Assembly (NCBI GenBank): GCA_903830945.1
Contig: CAIKVT010000058.1
Location: forward strand, 1-64,000
Reading direction: 5' to 3'
Length of the DNA: 64,000 nucleotides
Source: an uncultured Elusimicrobia bacterium
GTDB taxonomy: Bacteria; Elusimicrobiota; Elusimicrobia; UBA1565; UBA9628
The translations under genes were made by a program, and so were the position numbers. This document shows positions 1-8,600 of the stretch, in pieces (position 1 is the stretch's first letter; each line of letters opens with the position of its first letter). Below the pieces are notes generated by a model that had not been told where the DNA came from, searched no databases, and saw nothing but the letters and a program-made list of their open reading frames with translations.

Positions 1-244
1 AGCTGAGGTGCTTGCTGATGAGCTTGGTCATCTCGAACATGTTGACCTGGCTTTTGCCGAAGACTTCCTTGAGCGTCTCATCGGCGTTGATGTTGCGCCT
101 GTTCTTGGTGTCCTGCAGCTTGTTCTTCTTGATGTAAGCCCAGAGCTTCTTGACCACTTCAGTGCGGGGAAGGGGCTTGCTGCCGACGACCTTGGCGAGC
201 TCCGTGCTCGGGGTGAGATCCTTCATGAAAGCGCTCTTAGCCAT
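1..244 (-). CDS. SWIB/MDM2-domain protein (3' end beyond window)
   Basis: Translating the minus strand from an ATG preceded by AGGAG gives MAKSAFMKDLTPSTELAKVV, then a segment with KKLWAYIKKNKLQD and DETLKEVFGK, which is the SWIB (BAF60b) fold. About 80 residues are visible and the frame is still open at the window edge. Bacterial SWIB proteins are small basic proteins thought to bind nucleic acid, and chlamydial members are linked to chromatin or topoisomerase. The family call rests on the LxxYIKxxxLQD pattern. The role in this organism is unknown. It lies downstream of rubrerythrin on the same strand. Confidence 0.85.
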   Translation of the reverse strand, partial: MAKSAFMKDLTPSTELAKVVGSKPLPRTEVVKKLWAYIKKNKLQDTKNRRNINADETLKEVFGKSQVNMFEMTKLISKHLS

Positions 245-334
245 TGTTGTTTTCTCCTTTTTGGTCCGGAATGAGCATCCATTGTGCATGATTTCCCGTC
301 TTAGGTCAAGGCCGGAGACTGGCTAGAGACCGGC

Positions 335-907
335 TCACCAATTCTCGGCCGCGACCTCGAAATAGGCTTGCGGGTGCGCGCAGGCCGGGCAGGCCTGGGG
401 CGCGGTTTCGCCTGCATGGGTATAGCCGCAGTTGCGGCAGATCCATTTTACCTTGGACTTTTTCTTGAAGACCGCCCCGGTCTCCACGCTGGCCAGGAGT
501 CCCCGGTAGCGCCGTTCGTGCTGCTGCTCCGCTACCGCGATGAGTTCGAAGATGCGGGCGGCGGCTTCAAATCCCTCGTTGCGTGCGGTCTTGGCGAATT
601 CCGGGTAGAGGGAGCCCCACTCATGAGACTCGCCGTCCGCCGCGGCTTTGAGGTTTTCCGCGGTCGTGGCGACTTTGCCCGCCGGGAACAGCGCCTGGAC
701 CTGGGCCTCGCCGCCTTCCAGAAGGCTGAAGAAGCGTTTGGCGTGCTCTTTTTCTTGGTCCGCGGTCTCTTCGAAGGCCCCGGCGATCTGCATGAAGCCT
801 TCCTTGCGGGCCTGTCCGGCAAAGTATGTGTACCGGTTGCGGGCCTGCGATTCTCCCGCGAATGCGGTGATTAGGTTCTTCTCCGTCTGGCTGCCTTTCA
901 ACGACAT
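335..907 (-). CDS. rbr: Rubrerythrin
   Basis: A 190-residue protein with a ferritin-like diiron domain followed by a rubredoxin-like Fe(SCys)4 domain. The first part carries the Glu/His ligands (AFAGESQARNRY, EKEHAKRFF, AVAEQQHERRY). The C-terminus carries CRNCGY and CPACAH. Rubrerythrins reduce hydrogen peroxide in the cytosol of anaerobes. I start at MSLKGSQ because AGGAGG lies just upstream and the fold begins there; the open frame extends 69 codons further upstream only by crossing the neighbouring gene. It fits a stress module with the small protein upstream and agrees with an anaerobic lifestyle. Confidence 0.95.
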   Translation of the reverse strand: MSLKGSQTEKNLITAFAGESQARNRYTYFAGQARKEGFMQIAGAFEETADQEKEHAKRFFSLLEGGEAQVQALFPAGKVATTAENLKAAADGESHEWGSLYPEFAKTARNEGFEAAARIFELIAVAEQQHERRYRGLLASVETGAVFKKKSKVKWICRNCGYTHAGETAPQACPACAHPQAYFEVAAENW

Positions 908-974
908 GTCTGAGCCTCCTGGGCCGGCGTTTGGGGCGCTATTGTCGAGATGATTCGAACTGGTGCCGCGCTCG

Positions 975-1229
975 TTATTGTACGACCTTGAAGACCTTGT
1001 CGTGCGGATGGACTTTGGCCGAGACCTTGAAGCCCACCTGGTCGCCGGGCTTGGCTTCGGTGACGGGCTTGTGGTCCACCTGCATGGAGTCCACGATCTG
1101 CGTGAGGTCGTCATGCGCCCCGCGGATGTGGATGGTGTCGCCGGATTTGAGCGTGTCGCTCAGCGCGATGACGCCCGCCGAGACGTGCGCGAAGTAGTGC
1201 GTGATCTTGCCGATCTCCTTTTCAGCCAT
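975..1229 (-). CDS. EF-Tu domain 2-like small protein
   Basis: An 84-residue protein resembling the beta-barrel domain 2 of translation factors (KITHYFAHVSAGVIALSDTL, GDTIHIRGAHDDLTQIVDSM, PGDQVGFKV). It has no GTPase domain. Such stand-alone 'translation elongation factor-like' proteins are common in anaerobic bacteria and archaea and have no established biochemical role. A good Shine-Dalgarno (CAGGAGG) precedes the ATG. It lies 67 bp upstream of rubrerythrin on the same strand, so the two are probably co-transcribed. Confidence 0.8.
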   Translation of the reverse strand: MAEKEIGKITHYFAHVSAGVIALSDTLKSGDTIHIRGAHDDLTQIVDSMQVDHKPVTEAKPGDQVGFKVSAKVHPHDKVFKVVQ

Positions 1230-1319
1230 GATGCCTCCTGAATCTCACTTTATGAATAAAAGATATGTAATGCTCGGGCGATTGTCAATCCGTCTGAGAG
1301 AGCGACCTTGAGGCGCGGA

Positions 1320-2663
1320 CTACCGTTGGGAGCGGAGGCTGTCGCTGCCCGGATCGTTATCGTTGCCGCCCCCGCCGTTGTCATCGTCTCCGTCGCCGCC
1401 GTCATCCGGGATATCCTTGGCCCACCTCGCGAACTTGCCCCAGGAGCCGTCCTTGGCCCAGGCCAGTTCGTCGTAGTGGCTGTTGTAGCTCCCGCTCGGG
1501 ATGTAGATAGCGAGGCCGGAGGCGTCCTTGTACTTGCTGCCCGTGGTCGCGTTGGCGATGATGAGCTCGCGGGCCAGGAAGCTCTCGATCTCAGCGCCTT
1601 GGCTCTTGACCGCCGCGTCCTTGCTCCACGCGTCAACGAGCTTGATGAAATGCAGGAGGTCCTTGTTCTCGCTGTAATAGAAGTGCTGGGAGGCGCTGCG
1701 CGCGGACTTGATCACCGCGGTCTCATTGGCCGACATGACCGCGTCGGCCCAGGAGCTCAGGAGCGTCTGGAGCCGGGGCAGGGCGGCGGTCTTGACCACG
1801 GACTGCGTGGCTTCCTTCCCGGCGCTCGCATAATGCTCCGTGTATGTCTGAGCCGTGAGTTTGGCGAGCGCCATCGAGCCCATGGCGGGTTCGGCCGCCA
1901 GCGGGCCGAGCAGGGTGTTGTAGGTGTAGCCATCGGCCGGCTCGGTCTCCTCGGACTGCACGAGGTAGTCCGCGTAGTCCTTGATCTGATAGCCCACCTC
2001 GGCCATCTGCATGAGGCAAGCGTCGGAAGCATAGATGTCGAGTTTGCCGACGGCGGCCAAGGCCTGGCCGAGGTCCGGGGTGCTCAGGTGGTTGCCGGAC
2101 TCGTCATCATAGGAGATTCCGCGGAGCCAGATGTCCTGGTTGATATCCTTGAGCCAGCCGCTGCCGTGGTTCCACACGATGAGCATGTAGTGTTTGGCGG
2201 GGGCCGTCCTCTTGGCCCAGCTCACGAAGTCCACGAGGTGGTGCCAGTCGCCCATGTCCGCCTTGCCGATCTCTTCTTTTACCTCGCTTGAGATATGGTC
2301 CGCGGCGTCGTCCTTCTGGATGATGTAGCGGCGCTCGCCTTTCCAGCCGCCGTCGGAGGAGTCATAGGTGCTCAAACGGCCCAGCTCGACGGCGATCTTG
2401 ACCTTGTCCGTGGAGCCGACCATCTCCATCTGATTGACGTTCATGAGGCCGTATTTTTCCAGATTGTTCTTCGCGTTGACGTAGACCATGACGGTCCACT
2501 CCGCCAAGTCGGACTTCGGGGAGGATGTGTCCTTGGCGACACGGGCCTGCAGCGTCTCGACGATGCCTGTGACGTCTAGGCCCTGGTCGAAATCCACCTT
2601 CTCCGCGACGGCGCTTCCGGCGCAGAGGAGTGCCGCGGCGACGACGAGTCCTGTCTTGAGCAT
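1320..2663 (-). CDS. Secreted clostripain-family (C11) cysteine peptidase
   Basis: A 447-residue protein with a signal peptide (MLKTGLVVAAALLCAGSAVA) and a clostripain-type caspase-like fold. The catalytic dyad is visible as His166 in VWNHGSGW and Cys216 in SDACLMQM, preceded by the family motif WTVMVYVNAKNNLE. C11 peptidases usually cleave after Arg or Lys. The last 30 residues are a Gly/Asp/Asn-rich low-complexity tail ending SLRSQR. Expression probably starts from a TATAAT about 25 nt upstream, followed by a GGGAGG ribosome site. A paralogue is encoded at 47.0-48.6 kb, which lacks this tail. Confidence 0.88.
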   Translation of the reverse strand: MLKTGLVVAAALLCAGSAVAEKVDFDQGLDVTGIVETLQARVAKDTSSPKSDLAEWTVMVYVNAKNNLEKYGLMNVNQMEMVGSTDKVKIAVELGRLSTYDSSDGGWKGERRYIIQKDDAADHISSEVKEEIGKADMGDWHHLVDFVSWAKRTAPAKHYMLIVWNHGSGWLKDINQDIWLRGISYDDESGNHLSTPDLGQALAAVGKLDIYASDACLMQMAEVGYQIKDYADYLVQSEETEPADGYTYNTLLGPLAAEPAMGSMALAKLTAQTYTEHYASAGKEATQSVVKTAALPRLQTLLSSWADAVMSANETAVIKSARSASQHFYYSENKDLLHFIKLVDAWSKDAAVKSQGAEIESFLARELIIANATTGSKYKDASGLAIYIPSGSYNSHYDELAWAKDGSWGKFARWAKDIPDDGGDGDDDNGGGGNDNDPGSDSLRSQR

Positions 2664-2676
2664 CCGACCTCCCTGG

Positions 2677-2689
2677 ATCCGAATCGGAT
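2677..2689 (-). promoter_or_regulatory. Palindrome overlapping the -10 region of the C11 peptidase gene
   Basis: The + strand reads ATCCGAATCGGAT, a 6+1+6 palindrome. It overlaps the TATAAT hexamer (minus strand, 2693-2688) and the expected transcription start, the usual place for a repressor operator. The regulator is unknown. Confidence 0.4.
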
Positions 2690-2740
2690 TATATCACAAG
2701 AATAGGCGGTGGAGCCTTAGCCGTTCTTGGGGCCAGAGGT

Positions 2741-4225
2741 CTACCGCTCGAAATCCACGAAAGCCCGCTCCAGGCGCACCTGGAGGGCGAGCTTCTCGGA
2801 TTTGGCCATGAGCGCGCGGGCCCAGGCGTCGGGCTGCCAAGCCGGCTCCCGGACCCGCGAGAATTCCGGCCGCGGGTGATTGTAGCCGGCGGCTTCGAAA
2901 AGGCCTGCTCCGGGAAGGAAGGAGTACTCGATGCCGTTGCGGGAGAGCTCTTTGAGGTCCTGGTAAGAGAGGCCGAAGGTCCGGGTCGCCTTGACGTACT
3001 CCATGGTCAGGTTGCTGCGGTTGACGCCCTCGTCGTCCGTGTTGAGCGTGAGGGGGATGCCGTTGGCGCGGTAGAGGTTGAAAGGGTGATCGGCGCCCGA
3101 GACCTTGAGTATGTTCTCGTTGCTGGTGAGGTTGATCTCAACGGCCACGTGCTTCTCCTTCATCTCCCGGAACAGTCCGGGCAGGTCATCTTCCCATGCG
3201 ACGGACACGCCGTGGCCGATGCGGCGGGCATGTCCGAGTTCAATGGACTTGCGGATGCGCGAGCGCATGGGCTCGACCGGGGAATATTCCAGGGTGAGCT
3301 CGCCCGCGTGCAGGGTCAGGTTCGGCTTGCCGAGCCGATTCCATAGGAAGTCGATGACGCGCATCTGCGAATCGAAGTTGCGTCGGGCCGCGGGATCGTC
3401 TTCAGGCGCCACGATGTTGACGGCAGCCACGCGCGGCTCCTGGCTGGCCAAGAACAGGCCCGCGGCCATGTCCGCGAAGAATCCGGCCTCAGGCAAGAGG
3501 CGGTAGACGGTATAGACGTAGCGGACCGTGATGGGGGCCTCGACCGAGCTGACGGGAGCCTGCAGCCCCAAGAGCTTCGCCACCTCGTGGTCGCGCGCGT
3601 CCAAGTAGGTCTTGGCGTCGGCCAAGAGGGCCGGGAACCTTTTCCGCATGGCGGCTAAGGCCTGGTCCAAGTCGTTTGTAGCGGGAGGATCGCGCAGGGC
3701 CTTGTCCTGGGCCGCGTCCGAGGCGACGTCGTCCATGAGCTCTAAGTATTGGACGTTCTGGGCCTTGGCTCGGCCGATGACCTCGGCCAGGCGCGCGTCA
3801 GGCCCCATGGGGCGCATGAGGGGGACGAAGAGGTGGAAGGTGTCGAAGAAATGGTCGTGGCCGCTTCCCAAGGGGCGGCTTCCCCGCATGCTCACGGCGT
3901 CCAGGAACCTGGCCGTCAAGCGCTTGTCGGTCAGCAGGTCCTTGGTGGGGACGAAGCCGGCCTTGGCCAAAGTCGATACGGCGAGGCTTTGAGGGTCGAT
4001 GAAGAAGGCGCTCTTGGCGGCGGAATCCAAGATGCTTTCTGCATAGACCGCGCCCCAGACATGGCTGTGCAAATCCGCGCCCTTGGGCATCCCTTTCAGG
4101 AAAGCGACGAGCTCCGGCTCGCTGCGCTTGGCGGCTTCGAAGCGCCGGGCCGTGGCTGCTTCGTCGCAGAACGCCGGCGCGGCCAGGCAGGCTGCGGAAA
4201 ACAGGATGAGGTATAGACGGTGCAT
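2741..4225 (-). CDS. Exported adenosine deaminase-like hydrolase
   Basis: A 494-residue protein with a signal peptide (MHRLYLILFSAACLAAPAFC) and the adenosine/AMP deaminase metal-hydrolase motifs in order: the Zn-binding ADLHSHVWGAVYAES, LTLHAGELT, RIGHGVS, EINLTSNENI and LTLNTDDEGVNRS, which carries the second Asp pair. It is longer than cytosolic Add (about 340 residues) and resembles secreted ADGF-like enzymes. The start has AAAGGAGGG upstream. It lies 16 bp downstream of a cytosolic-type amidohydrolase, so both appear to form a nucleoside deamination operon, this one acting in the periplasm or outside the cell. The exact substrate is inferred. Confidence 0.85.
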   Translation of the reverse strand: MHRLYLILFSAACLAAPAFCDEAATARRFEAAKRSEPELVAFLKGMPKGADLHSHVWGAVYAESILDSAAKSAFFIDPQSLAVSTLAKAGFVPTKDLLTDKRLTARFLDAVSMRGSRPLGSGHDHFFDTFHLFVPLMRPMGPDARLAEVIGRAKAQNVQYLELMDDVASDAAQDKALRDPPATNDLDQALAAMRKRFPALLADAKTYLDARDHEVAKLLGLQAPVSSVEAPITVRYVYTVYRLLPEAGFFADMAAGLFLASQEPRVAAVNIVAPEDDPAARRNFDSQMRVIDFLWNRLGKPNLTLHAGELTLEYSPVEPMRSRIRKSIELGHARRIGHGVSVAWEDDLPGLFREMKEKHVAVEINLTSNENILKVSGADHPFNLYRANGIPLTLNTDDEGVNRSNLTMEYVKATRTFGLSYQDLKELSRNGIEYSFLPGAGLFEAAGYNHPRPEFSRVREPAWQPDAWARALMAKSEKLALQVRLERAFVDFER

Positions 4226-4241
4226 GCTCCCTCCTTTGTCT

Positions 4242-5573
4242 TCAGCCGCGGTAGCGGCGGACCTGGTGCATGCCGGCGCCCACCAGGCGCAAGGCACGGA
4301 CCTCAGCTTCGCGCCGGACGCGTTCCTCATCCAGCGTGACCAGCTCTTTGTGGCGCAGGAGCCAGCGGCCGTCGCACATGACGTCCGTGACGTCGCCGGG
4401 ATGCGCGGTGTAGACCACGGCGGCGGCCAGGTCGTGGCGCGGCACCCAGTGGGCTTGGTCCGTGTCGAAGAGGATGAGGTCGGCGCGGCCGCCCTCGACG
4501 ATGGCGCCGCTGTCCGAGAACCCCATGGCCTGGGCTCCGGCCGAGGTGGCCAGGCGCAGGAGCCGGCCGCAGGGCATGGCCTCGGCTTTGCGCTGGTCGT
4601 TCTTCTGGACCAGGCCGGCCAGGCGCATGACTTCGAGCATGTTGAGGTCGCTGTTGGAGGCCGGGCCGTCGGTGGCCAGGGCGGCGTTGATGCCAAGCTC
4701 CAAGAATCGCTGCAAAGGCGCCATGCCCATGCCGAGCTTCATGTAGGTCTTCGGGGAGTGCGCGACGCAGACGCGCTTGCGCGCGAGGAGCGCGAGGTCG
4801 CCTTGCGTCACCGAGATGCAGTGCGCGGCTAAAGCGTGGATCGGGCCGTCGAAGAGGCCGAGCTCGGCCATGTGCGCGACCGGGGTCTGGCCGTGCTCTG
4901 CCAGGGAACGTTCCACCTGCTCGTGCGACTCGGAGAGGTGCAGGTGGATGCCGATATGGAGGCGGTGCGCGGCGTCGACGACCTTGCGGAGGAACGCGTC
5001 CGGGCACATGTAGGGCGAATGGGGGCCTAAAGCCACGCGTAGACGGCTCTCGCCGCCGCGATGGCGCAAGCGGGCGAAGTCCACTGTCTTCTGGAGGGTG
5101 GCGTGGCCGATCTCCCGCTCTGCGCCTAGGCCGAAGAGGCACCAGGCCAGCAGGGCCTTCATCCCCGAGACTTCAACGACCTTGGCCACTTCCTCCATCC
5201 AGAAGTAATGGTCGGCAAATCCCACGGTGCCGGAGCGGATCATCTCGGCGGAGGCCAGGGCCGCGCCCCAGAACACGTCTTCGGGCGTCAGGGCTGATTC
5301 CGCCACCCAGATTTTCTCGTTGAGCCAGCGGTCGAAGGGGAGGTCCTCGGCCCACCCGCGCACCAGGGTCATGGGGCTGTGGCAGTGCGCGTTGAAAAAA
5401 GCCGGGACCACGAGGCGGTGGCGGCCCACGACCGTTTCGTCGGGATGGAAGTCCCGGGGGATGCCGCCCACGGCGTGGATGGCGTGTCCGGCGATGGCGA
5501 TGTCGCAGTCATGCAGGACGCGGTCGTGTGGGTCTAGGGTGAGGATATCCGCGCCTTTGATGAGGACGTTCAC
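4242..5573 (-). CDS. mtaD: MTA/SAH-type deaminase (amidohydrolase)
   Basis: A 443-residue amidohydrolase with the metal motif NAHCHSPMTLVRGW, followed by HLHLSESHEQVE, a Zn His in HCISVT, and ATDGPASNSDLNML. This combination is typical of 5'-methylthioadenosine/S-adenosylhomocysteine deaminases, though related guanine or triazine hydrolases share it. I choose the GTG start (VNVLIKGADIL). It sits six bases after TATGAT and has no Shine-Dalgarno, so the mRNA is predicted to be leaderless. The gene is followed at 16 bp by the exported deaminase. A bidirectional stem-loop separates it from PFOR. Confidence 0.85.
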   Translation of the reverse strand: MNVLIKGADILTLDPHDRVLHDCDIAIAGHAIHAVGGIPRDFHPDETVVGRHRLVVPAFFNAHCHSPMTLVRGWAEDLPFDRWLNEKIWVAESALTPEDVFWGAALASAEMIRSGTVGFADHYFWMEEVAKVVEVSGMKALLAWCLFGLGAEREIGHATLQKTVDFARLRHRGGESRLRVALGPHSPYMCPDAFLRKVVDAAHRLHIGIHLHLSESHEQVERSLAEHGQTPVAHMAELGLFDGPIHALAAHCISVTQGDLALLARKRVCVAHSPKTYMKLGMGMAPLQRFLELGINAALATDGPASNSDLNMLEVMRLAGLVQKNDQRKAEAMPCGRLLRLATSAGAQAMGFSDSGAIVEGGRADLILFDTDQAHWVPRHDLAAAVVYTAHPGDVTDVMCDGRWLLRHKELVTLDEERVRREAEVRALRLVGAGMHQVRRYRG

Positions 5574-5579
5574 GAGCGT

Positions 5580-5585
5580 ATCATA
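5580..5585 (-). promoter_or_regulatory. -10 box of mtaD (leaderless)
   Basis: TATGAT ends six nucleotides before the GTG start of the deaminase. The expected transcription start falls on or next to the start codon. Confidence 0.5.
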
Positions 5586-5636
5586 CCAAAGGTCGGCGCG
5601 GCATGGACCTTCAACCGTTCTCCGGTGAAAAGAGGA

Positions 5637-5662
5637 CCCCCGCCTCCTGATCGAGGCGGGGG
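5637..5662 (-). terminator. Terminator downstream of PFOR
   Basis: A perfect 10-bp stem (CCCCCGCCTC / GAGGCGGGGG) with a 6-nt loop. On the minus strand it is followed by a pyrimidine run containing TCTTTTC, and on the plus strand by CCTTTTCT. It lies between the PFOR stop and the mtaD start. Confidence 0.8.
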
Positions 5663-5682
5663 CCTTTTCTATCCGGGCTAGG

Positions 5683-8600
5683 CTAGTTGGTCTGGCAGGT
5701 CTTGGCCAGGTCTTGGTCTGTGGGATTGACTGAGCCGGGTGCCGCTGGCTCAAAGGTCTTCCGCAGCCCTTCCAGAACCTTCCAGGTGTACTGGACGTCC
5801 TCGGCTGCGAGCTTGGCCAGCCGGTGCGCCTCATCCGGATTTGACATGTGCAGGACCTTGTAGCGCTGCTCAGCGCCCAGGTACTGCTCCAGCGGGATCT
5901 TGCCAGGCTTGGAGTCGATCTGCAGCGGGTTCTTGCCCTGCGCGGTCAAGGCCGGATTGAAGCGCATCAGAGGCCAGTAGCCGCAATCCACGGCCAGCTT
6001 CTGGTGTTCCAGGCCCTTGCCCTCTTCGATGGCGAAGCCGTGCGCGATGCAGTGGCTGTAGGCGATCACGATGGCCGGGCCGTCATAGGCCTCGGCTTCC
6101 GCGAAGGCCTTCACGGTCTGAGCGTCGCTGGCGCCCATGGCTACGCGCGCTACGTAGCAGTCGCCGTAGCCCAGGGCTGTCAGGGCCAGGTCCTTGCGCT
6201 GGGTCTTTTTGCCGCTCACGGCGAAGCGCGCCGTGGCGCCGCGGGGCGTGGCCTTCGAGGCTTGGCCGCCCGTGTTGGAGTAGACTTCGGTGTCGAGGAC
6301 CAGGACCTTCACGTTCTTGCCCGAGCGCAAAACATGGTCGAGGCCGCCGTATCCGATGTCGTAGGCCCAGCCGTCGCCGCCTACCACCCAGACGCTCTTG
6401 CGCACCAGGCCGTCGGCGAGCTGGGCCAGGTCCTTGGCCGGAAGTTCCTCGACGCCTTTGATCTTTTCTTGGAGTTTGACGACCCGCTCGCGTTGGGTTG
6501 CGATGCCGCTTTCGTCGTCCTGCTTGGCCTCGATGAGTTCCTTGACGAGGTCCTTGCCGATCTTGGACTCATAGCGCTTGAGCAGGCTCTCTGCATACTC
6601 GCGCTGCTGGTCGATGGCCAAGCGGAAGCCCATGCCGAACTCCGCGTTGTCCTCGAAGAGCGAGTTCGACCAAGCCGGGCCGCGCCCTTCCTTGTTCATG
6701 GTGTAGGGAGTGGTCGGCAGATTGCCGCCGTAGATGGAGGAGCAGCCCGTGGCATTGCCGATGACGAGGCGGTCGCCCACCAGCTGGGTGAGGAGCTTCA
6801 CATAAGGGGTCTCGCCGCAGCCCGCGCAGGCGCCCGAGAACTCGAAAAGCGGCTCGAGCATCTGGCTGCCCTTGACGGTCGCCACCGCCACGTTGCGGCG
6901 GTCCGGGTAGGGCAAAGACAGGAAGAAGTTGAAGTTCACCTTCTCCTTCTCCATGAGGGCCGCGGCCGGCACCATGGTCAGGGCCTTGCGGTTCGGGTCG
7001 GTCTTGTCCTTGCCGGGGCAATTGACCGCGCAGAGATTGCAGCCCGTGCAGTCTTCAGGAGCGAGTTGGACCGTGAATTTCGTGCCCGTGGGGAAATCCT
7101 TGCCCTTGTATGGCGCGCTGACGAAGGTCTGTGGGGCCTTGGCCAAGGTCGCCTCAGGGTAGGCCTTGACCCGGATCGCGGCATGGGGGCAGACCAAGGA
7201 GCATTTGGCGCACTGGATGCATAAAGACGGCTCCCATTTCGGGACCCGTTGGGCGATGGCGCGCTTCTCCCACTTGGTGGTGCCGGTGGGGAAGGTCCCA
7301 TCCGCCGGGAAGGCGCTCACCGGCAGGTCGTCGCCGCGGTAGGCCATGAGCTCGGCCGTGACCTCGCGGATGAACTCCGGGGCGTCAGCCGCGACCATGC
7401 TCTTGAGCTCGCCGCCCGAGACCGGAGTCGTCGGGTACTTGACCTCGATGAGGCCGGAGACCGCGTCGTCGACGGCCTTGCAGTTCTTGGCCACCACGGC
7501 CTCGCCCTTGGAGGAGTAGGACTTCTTGATGGCGCCCTTGATGAGGTCCATGAAGCCGGGCAGGAGCTTGGTGATGTGGAAGTAGCAGGTCATCATCACC
7601 GTGTTGATGCGCGGCCCCAGGCCCGCCTCGCGAGCGACCTTGTAGGCGTCGAGGGCGTATAATTTAAGCTTCTTCTCCACGATGGACTTTTTGATGTGCG
7701 CGGGCAGGCGCTCCCAGATGGTCGCGGGCTCCAGGCAGTTGAGGAGGAACGTCGCTCCGGGGCCGGCCAGCTTGAGCACGTCCACGCTCTGCATCAGCCG
7801 TTCCTGGTGGCAGGCCACGAATTGGGCTTGGGAGACCAGGCAAGAGGCCCGGATGGGCTTGGGCCCGAAGCGCAGGTGCGAGATGGTCATGGATCCGGCC
7901 TTCTTCGAGTCGTAGACGAAGTAGCCCTGGGCGTTCATCTCCGTGTTCTCTGCGATGAGCTTGATGGAGTTTTTGTTGGCGCCCACGGTGCCGTCGGCGC
8001 CCAGGCCGTAGAATACCGCGCGCTGGGTCTCCGGGTACTCGGTGGTCCAGCTCTCGTCGTACTCCAGCGAGTTGTGGGTGACGTCGTCCTTGATGCCGAC
8101 TACGAAGTGGTTCTTGGGCTTCGACTGACCGAGCTCGTCGAAGATGGCCTTGGCCTGGGTCGAAGTGTATTCCTTTGAGGAGAGGCCGTAGCGTCCGCCG
8201 ATGATGCGGGGGCGCTGCGCCGGGCGCTGCCAGCCGTTGGCGTAGGCTTCCTCGATGGCGGCGATGACGTCGAGGTGCATGGGGTCCATGGAGCCGGGCT
8301 CCTTGGTGCGGTCCATGACCGCGATGTGCTTGACGCTCGCCGGCAGGGCCGCGACGAAGCGCTTGGAGTCGAAAGGCCGGTAAAGCCGGACCTTGACCAG
8401 GCCGACCTTCTCGCCTTTGGCGTTCAGGGCTTCGACGGCCTCCTCGGTGGCGCCGCAGCCTGAGCCCATCATGACGATGACTTTCTCCGCTTGCGGGTGG
8501 CCGACGTAGTCGAAGAGTTTATAAGCCCGGCCGGTGACCTTGGCGAAGCGGTCCATGACGGCCTGGATCGTATCCGGGGCGGCCAGGTAATAAGGATTGG

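Noticed and set aside
908-1114. N-terminal extension of rubrerythrin
   Set aside because: It overlaps the EF-like gene in another frame; AGGAGG supports the shorter start.
5848-7224. Long plus-strand frame of 458 codons antisense to PFOR
   Set aside because: It is a mirror of a highly biased coding strand and shows no family motif.
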